Below, in pieces: positions 23,600-31,885 of a stretch of DNA of 64,000 nt; the first letter of the stretch is position 1; each line of letters opens with the position of its first letter. Source of the stretch: Parerythrobacter lacustris (GTDB taxonomy: Bacteria > Pseudomonadota > Alphaproteobacteria > Sphingomonadales > Sphingomonadaceae). Made by a program: the position numbers and the translations under genes. Under the pieces are notes generated by a model, which worked only from the letters and a program-made list of their open reading frames with translations, had not been told where the DNA came from and ran no database searches. Location of the stretch: the NCBI RefSeq assembly GCF_024626475.1, contig NZ_JANKHH010000001.1:186001-250000 (forward strand), in the 5' to 3' direction.

Positions 23600-25417
23600 T
23601 CACAGCGGCGTGCAGGCGTCCTCGAGCCAGGCGAGCACATCGCCCTCCAGCTGCGGTGCGAGGATTTCCCGCACCTGCGCATGATAGCGGTTCCACCAGT
23701 CGATTTCGTCCGCCGTCAGCAGGCTGCGCTCGACCAGCGTGCGGTCGATCGGCACGAAGGTCAGCGTCTCGAAGCCGAGGTAATCGCCTTCCGCACCGTC
23801 GATGTCCTGCGGCACGGTCAGCACCAGGTTCTCGATCCTTATGCCGAAGTCGCCCGCCTTGTAATACCCCGGCTCGTTCGACAGGATCATCCCTGCGCGC
23901 AGCGGCTCGCCGGTGCCCGGTTGCGGGCCGGTCGCCTTGGCGATGCGCTGCGGCCCTTCGTGCACGCCGAGATAGCTGCCGACGCCGTGGCCGGTGCCAT
24001 GCGCATAGTCGACCCCGGCCTGCCACAGGAACTGCCGCGCCAGCGCATCGAGCTGGCCGCCGCTCGTGCCCGCCGGGAAGCGCGCCATGGCGAGCGCGAT
24101 ATGCCCTTTGAGCACCCGGGTGAAGCGGTCCTTGTGCTCGGCACTCGGCTCGGCGCTGCCGTCCTCGGTGCGGATCCACACGGTACGGGTGATGTCGGTC
24201 GTCCCGTCACGGTACTGCCCGCCCGAATCGCACAGAAACACGCTTCCCGGCGCGATCGGCAGGTTGCTTTCCTCGTCCACCCGGTAGTGCGGGATAGCAG
24301 CATGCGGCCCGGCGGCGGAGATGGTGTCGAAGCTCTGGTCGCGCAGCAGGCCGGTTTCCTCGCGGAACCCGCGCAGCGCGGCCACAGCGGACAGCTCGGT
24401 TTCTCCCCCCTTGGGTGCTTCGACCGAGAGCCAGTGTAGGAACTTCGCCAGCGCCGCCCCGTCGCGCGCTTGCGCATCGCGGTGGCCCTGCTGTTCGGCG
24501 GGGTTCTTGGTCGCCTTGGGCACGATCACCGGATCGCGCTCGGCCACCGGCGTAGCGCCCGCCTCTTCGAGCAGCTGGTAGATCGCCGCGACGCCGAAAT
24601 CAGGATCGACCGCCACCGTCTTGCCCTTCATGCTGCCGAGCGCGGGCTCGAAGAGGGCGCGGTCGCGGATCGTCACCGCATTGCCGAGATGCTGTTCCAG
24701 CTCGGGTGTGACTTTCTCGGGGGCGATGAACAGCTCTGCCGTCCCGTCGGCATGGGCGATAACATAGGACAATGCGACCGGGGTGCGCTCGACATCGGTG
24801 CCGCGGATGTTGAGCAGCCAGGCAATCGAATCGAGCGCCGAGATCACTGCCGCGTCGTAGCCTTCGGCCTTGAGCCAGTCGGCCACTTCGCTGCGCTTCT
24901 CCGCGCTGGGCCGCCCTGCGAACTCGTCGCCATGCACTTCGGCCACCGCCTTCGAGGGTTCGGGTCGGTCCGCCCACACAGCATCGACCGGGTTGCGCTC
25001 GACCGGCACCAGCGCAATCTTCTTCTTCGCCACGGCCTTGCCCGTCGCCGAAACCCAGCCACGAGTGTGCAACCAGGCATCGTAGCCGATCCTGGCGCCT
25101 TCGGGGGCATGGAGCCTGAGCCAGTCTCCCATGCTTTCGCCCGGGATCTGGCAATAGTCGTAGAATTGCCCGTCGACCTGCTCGCGCACCTGGATGGTGT
25201 AGCGGCCGTCGACGAACATCGCCGCGCGGTCGCGCAGCACGATCGCCGTCCCCGCCGAACCGCCGAACCCGGTCAGCCACGACAGCCGCTGGGCATAGCT
25301 GCCGATATATTCGGACATATGCTCGTCGCTGATCGGGATCACGAACCCAGCGAGCCCCTGTCGCTTCAGTTCCTCGCGCAGGGCGGCAAGGCGGGCTTCA
25401 TGTGTATGCATCAGCAT
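23600..25417 (-). CDS. Aminopeptidase P family Xaa-Pro aminopeptidase
   Basis: A 605-residue M24 metallopeptidase that releases N-terminal residues before proline. This is the long form with two N-terminal creatinase-like domains (EELKRQGLAGFVIPISDEHMSEYIG, DGRYTIQVREQV) and a C-terminal pita-bread domain. Metal ligands: CDSGGQYRDGTTDITRTV, HGTGHGVGSYLGVHEGP, SNEPGYY and IRIENLVLTV. The ATG at 25417 has AGGA about 9 nt upstream. Divergent from oligopeptidase B (131 bp between starts), so a peptide-degradation pair. Confidence 0.93.
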   Translation of the reverse strand: MLMHTHEARLAALREELKRQGLAGFVIPISDEHMSEYIGSYAQRLSWLTGFGGSAGTAIVLRDRAAMFVDGRYTIQVREQVDGQFYDYCQIPGESMGDWLRLHAPEGARIGYDAWLHTRGWVSATGKAVAKKKIALVPVERNPVDAVWADRPEPSKAVAEVHGDEFAGRPSAEKRSEVADWLKAEGYDAAVISALDSIAWLLNIRGTDVERTPVALSYVIAHADGTAELFIAPEKVTPELEQHLGNAVTIRDRALFEPALGSMKGKTVAVDPDFGVAAIYQLLEEAGATPVAERDPVIVPKATKNPAEQQGHRDAQARDGAALAKFLHWLSVEAPKGGETELSAVAALRGFREETGLLRDQSFDTISAAGPHAAIPHYRVDEESNLPIAPGSVFLCDSGGQYRDGTTDITRTVWIRTEDGSAEPSAEHKDRFTRVLKGHIALAMARFPAGTSGGQLDALARQFLWQAGVDYAHGTGHGVGSYLGVHEGPQRIAKATGPQPGTGEPLRAGMILSNEPGYYKAGDFGIRIENLVLTVPQDIDGAEGDYLGFETLTFVPIDRTLVERSLLTADEIDWWNRYHAQVREILAPQLEGDVLAWLEDACTPL

Positions 25418-25548
25418 GGGTTTCGTCCTGTATTCGTGTCGTGCGGAACGCGCCGCGTCATCCCCGGCAACATAGCCTGTCTTGCCCGGGCTTGCCACCC
25501 GGCCCATCTTGCCTAGAGAACGCATTGCATCTCGAGGAACGATCCCGC

Positions 25549-27612
25549 TTGACCGACACCCCCATCGCGCCCCCCGTCGCCGCGAAGCGCGAACACAGCT
25601 TCACCCGGCACGGAATCACCATTTCCGATCCGTATCACTGGCTGAAGGACCCCGCTTACCCGGTGGTCGAGGACAAGGACGTTCTCGCCCATATCGAGGC
25701 GGAGAACGCATGGTTCGAAGCCCGCATGGCACCGCACAAACCGCTGGTCGAGACGATCTATCGCGAACTCAGGGGCCGGGTGAAGGAAGACGATTCCTCG
25801 GTCCCGCAGAAGGATGGCGAGTGGATCTACTGGACCGGGTTCGACGAAGGGCAGGAGTATCGCAAATGGTACCGCCGCCCGGCGGCAGGTGGTGACGAGG
25901 CGCTGATCCTCGACGAGAACGCGCTGGCCGAAGGCAAGGACTATTTTCGCCTCGGCGCGATCTCGGTGTCGCGGGATGGCAGGCTGCTGGCCTATTCGTT
26001 CGACGACAACGGGTCGGAACGTTTCACCGCGCGGATCAAGGATCTCGATACCGGCGAATTGCTGCCGGACGTGATCCCCGAAACCCTCTCCGGCCTCGTC
26101 TGGGTCGCGGGCGACACCATGCTCGCCTATGGCAAGGCCAACGAGCACTGGCGGGTCGACAATGTCCGGCTGCACCGGCTCGGCACGCCGGTGGCGGACG
26201 ATATCGAGATCTACCACGAGGCTGACGAAGGTTTCCGCGTCGGGGCGGGGCTTTCGGCGCAGGAGGACTGGCTGGTCATCGGGACCGGAGACAACGAAAC
26301 GAGCGAAGTGCGGCTGGTCCGCGCCGACGATCCGACCGGCGAGCAGATCCTCGTCAGGCCGCGCGCCAAGGGCGTGGAATACGATGTCGATCTGCGCGAC
26401 GGCGTGCTCTACGTCCACACCAACGACGACCATGTGAATTTCCGGCTGGCGACCGCGCGCCTCGATGCGCCGGGCGATTGGACCACGCTGATCGCGTGCT
26501 CGGACGAGTTCTACCTCACCGGTTTCGAGCTGTTCAAGGACTTCTACGTCACCGAAGGGCGGCTGGCGGGCCTCGACCAGGTGCAGATCCGTTCCTATGA
26601 TGATCCTGCGCAAATCACGCCGATCGCCTTTCCCGAAGCGAGCTATTCGGCGGGTCTGTCGAACAATCCCGAATACGATGTCGACACCTTGCGGCTCGAT
26701 TACGAGAGCATGGTCACGCCCGATTCGGATTACGATTATCACCTCGCCGACGCGCGGCTCGAACTGCTCAAGCAGCAGGAGATCCCGAGCGGCTACGATG
26801 CCTCGCTCTACGTTACCGAGCGGCTGACGATCGAAGCGCGCGACGGGACCATGGTGCCGGTGAGCGTGGTCTATCGCAAGGACCGCCCCGAGAAACCGGG
26901 GCCGCTGCACCTCTATGCCTATGGCGCATATGGCTATGCCGTGCCGCCGGGCTTTTCCACCTCGCGCCTCAGCCTGCTCGATCGCGGGATGGCTTTTGCC
27001 ATCGCGCATATCCGCGGCGGGGACGATCTGGGGCGCAACTGGTATCTGCAGGGCAAGCTCGAGGCGCGGTGCAACACCTTCACCGATTTCGTCGATGTCG
27101 CGAAGGGGCTGATCGCCCGGGGCTATACCGAAGCGGGCCGAATCTCTGCCAGCGGCGGATCGGCGGGGGGCGAGCTGATGGGGGTGGTGGTCAACACCGA
27201 CCCCGAACTGTGGGGCGCGGTCGTGGCGCATGTGCCCTTCGTCGACGTGCTCAACACCATGCTCGACGAGAGCCTGCCGCTGACCCCGGGCGAATGGCCC
27301 GAATGGGGCAACCCGATCGAAAGCGCAGAGGCCTTCGCGACGATCCGCAGCTATTCGCCCTACGATCAGGTCAGGCACCAGGCCTATCCGCCGATGCTGG
27401 TGACCGCCGGGCTAAACGATCCGCGCGTCACCTATTGGGAACCCGCCAAATGGGTAGCGAAGCTGCGCGAGATGAAGACCGACGACAACGAACTGCTGCT
27501 CAAGACCAACATGGGCGCGGGGCACGGCGGCAAGTCCGGACGGTTCTCCTCGCTCTATGAAACGGCAGAAGAGTTCGCCTTCATCCTGTGGCAGCTGGGT
27601 CTGGCGGAATGA
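25549..27612 (+). CDS. ptrB: Oligopeptidase B (S9A prolyl oligopeptidase family)
   Basis: A 687-residue serine peptidase cleaving after basic residues in short peptides. The N-terminus REHSFTRHGITISDPYHWLKD and a beta-propeller precede the alpha/beta-hydrolase domain. Catalytic residues: Ser538 in ISASGGSAGGELMG, Asp in GLNDPRVTYWEPAKW and His659 in NMGAGHGGKSGR. The TTG start at 25549 has GAGGA 10 nt ahead and gives the normal family length; no suitable ATG exists. Its stop overlaps the thioesterase start (ATGA). Cytoplasmic or periplasmic; no signal peptide is seen. Confidence 0.93.
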   Translation: MTDTPIAPPVAAKREHSFTRHGITISDPYHWLKDPAYPVVEDKDVLAHIEAENAWFEARMAPHKPLVETIYRELRGRVKEDDSSVPQKDGEWIYWTGFDEGQEYRKWYRRPAAGGDEALILDENALAEGKDYFRLGAISVSRDGRLLAYSFDDNGSERFTARIKDLDTGELLPDVIPETLSGLVWVAGDTMLAYGKANEHWRVDNVRLHRLGTPVADDIEIYHEADEGFRVGAGLSAQEDWLVIGTGDNETSEVRLVRADDPTGEQILVRPRAKGVEYDVDLRDGVLYVHTNDDHVNFRLATARLDAPGDWTTLIACSDEFYLTGFELFKDFYVTEGRLAGLDQVQIRSYDDPAQITPIAFPEASYSAGLSNNPEYDVDTLRLDYESMVTPDSDYDYHLADARLELLKQQEIPSGYDASLYVTERLTIEARDGTMVPVSVVYRKDRPEKPGPLHLYAYGAYGYAVPPGFSTSRLSLLDRGMAFAIAHIRGGDDLGRNWYLQGKLEARCNTFTDFVDVAKGLIARGYTEAGRISASGGSAGGELMGVVVNTDPELWGAVVAHVPFVDVLNTMLDESLPLTPGEWPEWGNPIESAEAFATIRSYSPYDQVRHQAYPPMLVTAGLNDPRVTYWEPAKWVAKLREMKTDDNELLLKTNMGAGHGGKSGRFSSLYETAEEFAFILWQLGLAE

Positions 27613-28043
27613 GCGAACCCTTCCGTCGCAGCTTCACCGCCGGGCCGCAGCACATCGATGTGATGGGCCACGTCAACAATGCGGTGTGGGTGCAGTGGGT
27701 GCAAGACATGGCGACCGCGCATTGGGATGCGGTCGCGCGGCCCGAAGATGCGCGCGATTTCGTCTGGCTCGTGGTGCGGCACGAGATCGACTATCGCGGC
27801 AATATCGGCGAGGGCGAGGGCGTGACCGGCGAGACGTGGATTCCGGGCGAGCCCAAGGGCGCGACTTCCGCCCGGCGGGTCGATTTCCGCAATGCCGACG
27901 GCAAGGTCATCGTCTCGGCGCTAACAACATGGGCGATGCTCGATCGCCTCACGCAGCGACCGGTGCGCGTGCGGCCTGAGGTTATAGCGCCCTTCTGGAA
28001 GGCACGCGGCGGTCAGGCCAGCGCATCAGCAGTCGGCAGGTAA
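27609..28043 (+). CDS. Acyl-CoA thioesterase (4-hydroxybenzoyl-CoA type hot-dog)
   Basis: A 144-residue single hot-dog protein. FTAGPQHIDVMGHVNNAVWVQWVQD is the family signature, with the catalytic-type Asp-x-x-x-His-x-N-N arrangement, followed by VVRHEIDYRGNIGEGEGVTGETW. It hydrolyses acyl-CoA thioesters; substrate length is unknown. ATG at 27609 overlaps the oligopeptidase B stop. The 3' end overlaps the convergent alanine dehydrogenase gene by 31 bp, so the last ten residues ([10 protein letters not shown]) are encoded antisense to ald. Confidence 0.88.
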   Translation: MSEPFRRSFTAGPQHIDVMGHVNNAVWVQWVQDMATAHWDAVARPEDARDFVWLVVRHEIDYRGNIGEGEGVTGETWIPGEPKGATSARRVDFRNADGKVIVSALTTWAMLDRLTQRPVRVRPEVIAPFWKARGGQASASAVGR

Positions 28044-29128
28044 TCATATCCCAGCTCGTCGGCGACCGCCTTGTAGGTCACCTTGCCTGCGTGGACATTG
28101 AGCCCCTCGGCCAGATGCGCGTTCTGGCGCAGCGCTTCCTTCCAGCCGAGTTCGGCCATCCGCAGCGCATGCGGCAGGGTGACGTTATTGAGCGCATAGG
28201 TGCTGGTCCGCGCGACCGCGCCGGGCATGTTGGCGACGCAGTAATGCACGATGTTGTCGATCACATAGGTCGGCTCGGCATGGGTCGTCGGCTTCGAGGT
28301 TTCGAAGCAGCCGCCCTGGTCGATCGCGACATCGACCAGCACCGCGCCGGGCTTCATCAAGGGCAGCATTTCGCGGGTGACAAGCTTGGGTGCCGCCGCC
28401 CCGGGGATCAGCACCGCGCCGATCACCAATTCCGCCTCGCCGATCATCTGTTCGATATTGGCCATGTTGGAAAAGCGCGTCTTGGCACGGCTCTCGAAAT
28501 GGGTCCCGAGCCGCTCAAGTACTTCGGGATCGCGGTCAAGGATGGTGACATCCGCGCCCAAACCGACCGCCATCTGCGCGGCATTGAAACCGACCACGCC
28601 GCCGCCGATCACCATCACCCGGCCCGGCAACACGCCCGGTACGCCGCCCAGAAGGACGCCGCGCCCGCCATGCGCCTTCTCCAGCGCGGAGGCGCCGGCC
28701 TGGATGCTCATCCGGCCGGCGACCTGGCTCATCGGCTTCAGCAGGGGCAGCGAATTGTTCGGCCCGGTGACGGTTTCATAGGCGATCGCGGTGACCCCCG
28801 ACTTGACCAGATCGGCGGTCTGTTCGGGATCGGGCGCGAGGTGGAGATAGGTGTAGAGCAGCTGTCCCTCGCGCAGCTTGGCGCGTTCCCCGGCCTGCGG
28901 CTCCTTGACCTTCACCACCATCTCGCACTCGGCGAAGATCGGGTCCGGCCCGTCGACGATTGTCGCGCCCGCCGCGCGGTACTGGTCGTCGGTCGCGCCG
29001 ATGCCGAGGCCGGCACCGCTCTGGATCCACACCTCGTTGCCGCGCAACACCAGTTCACGCGCACTTTCCGGCGTCAGGCCGACGCGGTATTCATGGTTCT
29101 TGATTTCGGTCGGGCAGCCGATGCGCAT
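28013..29128 (-). CDS. ald: Alanine dehydrogenase
   Basis: A 371-residue NAD-dependent enzyme converting L-alanine to pyruvate and ammonia, normal length. [20 protein letters not shown] starts the catalytic domain (catalytic Lys within VVKVKEP, His in TYLHLAPD). The Rossmann motif is [28 protein letters not shown], followed by [23 protein letters not shown] at 29128 with GGAGAGA upstream. It is divergent from the Pho-boxed porin and supplies ammonium or pyruvate from amino acids, in keeping with the neighbouring peptidases. Confidence 0.96.
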   Translation of the reverse strand: MRIGCPTEIKNHEYRVGLTPESARELVLRGNEVWIQSGAGLGIGATDDQYRAAGATIVDGPDPIFAECEMVVKVKEPQAGERAKLREGQLLYTYLHLAPDPEQTADLVKSGVTAIAYETVTGPNNSLPLLKPMSQVAGRMSIQAGASALEKAHGGRGVLLGGVPGVLPGRVMVIGGGVVGFNAAQMAVGLGADVTILDRDPEVLERLGTHFESRAKTRFSNMANIEQMIGEAELVIGAVLIPGAAAPKLVTREMLPLMKPGAVLVDVAIDQGGCFETSKPTTHAEPTYVIDNIVHYCVANMPGAVARTSTYALNNVTLPHALRMAELGWKEALRQNAHLAEGLNVHAGKVTYKAVADELGYDYLPTADALA

Positions 29129-29209
29129 GACGAGTCTCTCCGGTTGGCGGTGATTTTCCGTTACAACTGAAACTATCTTGCGGCAAGCGTGGGGCATTCG
29201 GCGATGTGA

Positions 29210-29238
29210 ATGTCATTGTGCTGTCATAAAACCTGCAT
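29210..29238 (+). promoter_or_regulatory. Pho box (three half-sites) upstream of the porin gene
   Basis: ATGTCAT (29210-29216), CTGTCAT (29221-29227) and CCTGCAT (29232-29238) repeat with an exact 11-bp period, matching the PhoB consensus CTGTCAT-N4-CTGTCAT. A -10-like TTGAAT (29250-29255) follows 11 bp downstream, the spacing used at PhoB-activated promoters. It lies 49 bp before the porin start, so the porin is very probably phosphate-starvation induced. Confidence 0.85.
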
Positions 29239-29286
29239 AGCGGCGTCACTTGAATGTCAGGAACAGGTCATATCAAGGTCACTAGA

Positions 29287-30675
29287 ATGAAATCTCTGCT
29301 TCATGTTTCGGCGGTTGCGGTTGCCTGCGGCTGGGCTGCGCCATCTAATGCGCAATCCGACGCAGGTCCGGATGAGGCGGCGGTGGCACAAGAGCTCGCC
29401 GCGATGCGTGCGGAGATGGCGCGGATGGCGGCGCGGATCGATACGCTCGAAGGGCAGCTCGATCAGGCGCAGGCCAAGGCCGACAATGTGACGCAGTCGG
29501 CCGCCGTCGCAACGCAGACTGCCAATACCGCCGCCGGCAAGGCGGAGGCGGGCAAGGGACCGGCGATCGCCTTCAAGGGCGCACCCGAGATCAAGGCGGA
29601 AGGCGGCTGGAGTTTCAAGCCGCGCGGCCGGCTGCAATACGACACCGGCTTCGTCGATGCGCCCGATTCTACCGGGCGGGACGATGGCTGGGGCAGCAAT
29701 GTCCGCCGTGCGCGGCTGGGGGTTCAGGGCACGATGCCGGGCGGCTTCGGCTACAAGTTCGAAGTGGATGTCGCAAACAGCGACGTGAGCGTGACCGATG
29801 CCCTGATCTCTTATGAGGCGGGCGATCTCGAAGTGAGCGTCGGGCAGTTCAACAATTTCCAGTCGCTCGAGGAGCTGACCAGCAGCCTCCACACCAGCTT
29901 CATCGAGCGCGCCGCCTTCACCGATGCCTTCGGCTTTATCCGCCGGGTCGGGGTCGGCGCGCAGTATGGCAAGGGCGACGTGCTGATCCAGGCCGGGCTG
30001 TTCAGCGACAACATGGATGCTCTGTCCAACCGAAACTGGAGCACCGATGCACGCGTGGTGTTCCTGCCGAAGCTGGGCGACGCCCAGCTCCACCTCGGTG
30101 GTTCGGTGCATTACCGCTCCTACCAGACCGGCAGCACGGTGCGTTATCGCCAGCGCCCGCTGGTCGCCTTCACCGACGAACGTTTCATCAACACAGGCAA
30201 TCTTGCCGCGAACAGCGAAACCGGGTTCGGATTGGAAGGCGCGATCATTTCCGGGCCGTTCCACGCCGCCGCCGAGGCCTATTGGCAGAAGCTCGACCGA
30301 CCCGGGGCGCTGGCCGATCCCGACTTCTTCGGCGGTTATGCCGAGGTCGGCTATTTCCTCACCAAGGGCGATACGCGCGGCTACAAGGCCGGCGTGTTCG
30401 ACCGGGTGAAGCCGGCCAACCCGGTCGGCAAGGGCGGCATGGGGTCGGTGCAGGTAAACCTGCGCTACGACTATCTCGACCTCGTCGATGCCGGGATCGT
30501 CGGCGGGCAGCAGAACGGGCTTTACCTCGCCCTCGCGTGGAAGCCGACCGACTACACCATGCTGCTCGCGAACTACGGCAAGCTCGAATATGACGATGCC
30601 GTCTTCGCCGCCGCCAACGGCGATCGCTCCTACGGCGTCGACAGCTTCGGCCTGCGCGCCCAGATCGACTTCTGA
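29287..30675 (+). CDS. Phosphate-selective porin (OprO/OprP family)
   Basis: A 462-residue outer-membrane protein with signal peptide (LLHVSAVAVACGWAAPSNAQ). A coiled-coil (AVAQELAAMRAEMARMAARIDTLEGQLDQAQAKAD) precedes the barrel, as in OprO/P. The barrel starts at FKPRGRLQYDTGF, contains VRRARLGVQGTMPGGFGYKFEVDVA and QFNNFQSLEELTSS, and ends in a C-terminal Phe (LRAQIDF), the usual signal for barrel assembly. It should let phosphate or polyphosphate through the outer membrane. The Pho box upstream and pstS downstream support this role. Confidence 0.92.
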   Translation: MKSLLHVSAVAVACGWAAPSNAQSDAGPDEAAVAQELAAMRAEMARMAARIDTLEGQLDQAQAKADNVTQSAAVATQTANTAAGKAEAGKGPAIAFKGAPEIKAEGGWSFKPRGRLQYDTGFVDAPDSTGRDDGWGSNVRRARLGVQGTMPGGFGYKFEVDVANSDVSVTDALISYEAGDLEVSVGQFNNFQSLEELTSSLHTSFIERAAFTDAFGFIRRVGVGAQYGKGDVLIQAGLFSDNMDALSNRNWSTDARVVFLPKLGDAQLHLGGSVHYRSYQTGSTVRYRQRPLVAFTDERFINTGNLAANSETGFGLEGAIISGPFHAAAEAYWQKLDRPGALADPDFFGGYAEVGYFLTKGDTRGYKAGVFDRVKPANPVGKGGMGSVQVNLRYDYLDLVDAGIVGGQQNGLYLALAWKPTDYTMLLANYGKLEYDDAVFAAANGDRSYGVDSFGLRAQIDF

Positions 30676-30679
30676 GAAT

Positions 30680-30697
30680 TTGTCACACGCGTGTCAC
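30680..30697 (+). promoter_or_regulatory. Pho box upstream of pstS
   Basis: TTGTCAC (30680-30686), ACGC, GTGTCAC (30691-30697): two half-sites at 11-bp period, close to the PhoB consensus. A -10-like CCTAAT (30706-30711) follows. It sits between the porin stop and the pstS start, so pstS can be transcribed from its own PhoB promoter as well as from the porin promoter. Confidence 0.75.
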
Positions 30698-30745
30698 ACA
30701 TGCTGCCTAATCGGCAGCCCAATCCAATCCAGCGGGGATCCCACC

Positions 30746-31792
30746 ATGAAACTCACCAAGGCTCTTGCATTCGTTGCCCTTTCGTCGCTCGCACTTGCGG
30801 CCTGTGACAACGCCGGTACCGGCGGCGGCACGCGCGAATCGGTCAAGGCCGTCGGCTCTTCGACCGTTTTCCCCTTCTCCAAGGCGGTGGCTGAAGGCTT
30901 CGTCGCGTCGAATCCCGGCTTCGCCTCGCCGGTGATCGAATCGACCGGCACGGGCGGCGGGATCAAGCTGTTCTGCGAAGGTGTCGGCCCCAACACGCCC
31001 GACATGGCGAACGCTTCGCGCCGGATGAAGAAGAGCGAATTCGACAGCTGCGTCGCCAACGGGGTGAAGGATATCGTCGAACTCCAGATCGGCAACGACG
31101 GCCTCGCCTTCGCCTCGGCCAAGGGCGGGCTGCAACTGAACCTGACCCCGGAGATCGTCTACAAGGCGATCGCTGCCAAGCCGTTCGGCAAGCCGCAGAC
31201 CGCCAAGACCTGGGCCGATGTCGATCCCTCGCTGCCGGCCGAGCCGATCCTCGTCTACGGCCCGCCGTCCACCTCGGGCACCCGCGACTCGCTCAAGGAA
31301 CTGGTGCTCGAAGTCGGCTGCCAGACCGACCCGGCGATGAAGGCGCTCAAGGAATCGGATGAGGACGCTTACGACAAGACCTGCACCGATGTGCGGGCGG
31401 ATGGTGCCTATGTCGATCAGGGCGAGCAGGACAATCTGATCGTCCAGAAGATCGTCGGCAACCCCAAGGCGGTCGGCGTGTTCGGCTATTCCTTCCTCGA
31501 GGAGAACCTCGACAAGGTGCAGGGCCACACCATGAACGGCGCGGCACCGACCTACGACAACATCGCCAGCGGCAGCTATCCCGCCTCGCGCGCGATGTTC
31601 GTCTACATCAAGAAGGCGCATCTCGACGCCATTCCCGGGCTGAAGGAATTCATCGCCCAGTGGCCGAAGATGTGGAAGGCCGATGGCCCGCTTGCCAAGA
31701 TCGGCCTGATCGCCAGCGCGCCCGAGGTGATGAGCGCGATGGAAAAGGCAGCCACCGATTATCCGACACTCGACGGCAGCAAGCTGAAGTAA
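30746..31792 (+). CDS. pstS: Phosphate ABC transporter substrate-binding protein PstS
   Basis: A 348-residue periplasmic phosphate-binding lipoprotein: signal LTKALAFVALSSLALAAC with lipobox LAAC. The binding motifs are VKAVGSSTVFPFSKAVAEGF, ESTGTGGGIKLFCEG and YGPPSTSGTRDSLKELVLE, characteristic of PstS. ATG at 30746 follows GGGGATC. It is preceded by a Pho box and followed by a strong terminator, so no pstCAB genes are co-transcribed here and the permease and ATPase must lie elsewhere. It works with the adjacent porin to capture phosphate. Confidence 0.95.
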   Translation: MKLTKALAFVALSSLALAACDNAGTGGGTRESVKAVGSSTVFPFSKAVAEGFVASNPGFASPVIESTGTGGGIKLFCEGVGPNTPDMANASRRMKKSEFDSCVANGVKDIVELQIGNDGLAFASAKGGLQLNLTPEIVYKAIAAKPFGKPQTAKTWADVDPSLPAEPILVYGPPSTSGTRDSLKELVLEVGCQTDPAMKALKESDEDAYDKTCTDVRADGAYVDQGEQDNLIVQKIVGNPKAVGVFGYSFLEENLDKVQGHTMNGAAPTYDNIASGSYPASRAMFVYIKKAHLDAIPGLKEFIAQWPKMWKADGPLAKIGLIASAPEVMSAMEKAATDYPTLDGSKLK

Positions 31793-31820
31793 GCCGGTCC
31801 AGCGTTTCCAGCGGATAATG

Positions 31821-31856
31821 AAAAGCGCCCCGGGACCGGATCCCGGGGCGCTTTTT
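31821..31856 (+). terminator. Rho-independent terminator of pstS
   Basis: A perfect 15-bp stem (31821-31835 with 31841-31855) around the GC core GCGCCCCGGGA / TCCCGGGGCGC with a 5-nt loop, followed by T5. The A-run on the left arm makes it potentially bidirectional, also serving the convergent TonB receptor gene. Confidence 0.92.
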
Positions 31857-31885
31857 CGTCTTGCCCGATCTTCAGGGCCGGGGCC

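Noticed and set aside
25513-27378. 621-aa minus-strand frame opposite oligopeptidase B
   Set aside because: The plus strand encodes an intact serine peptidase with all catalytic residues; the antisense product has no recognisable motif.
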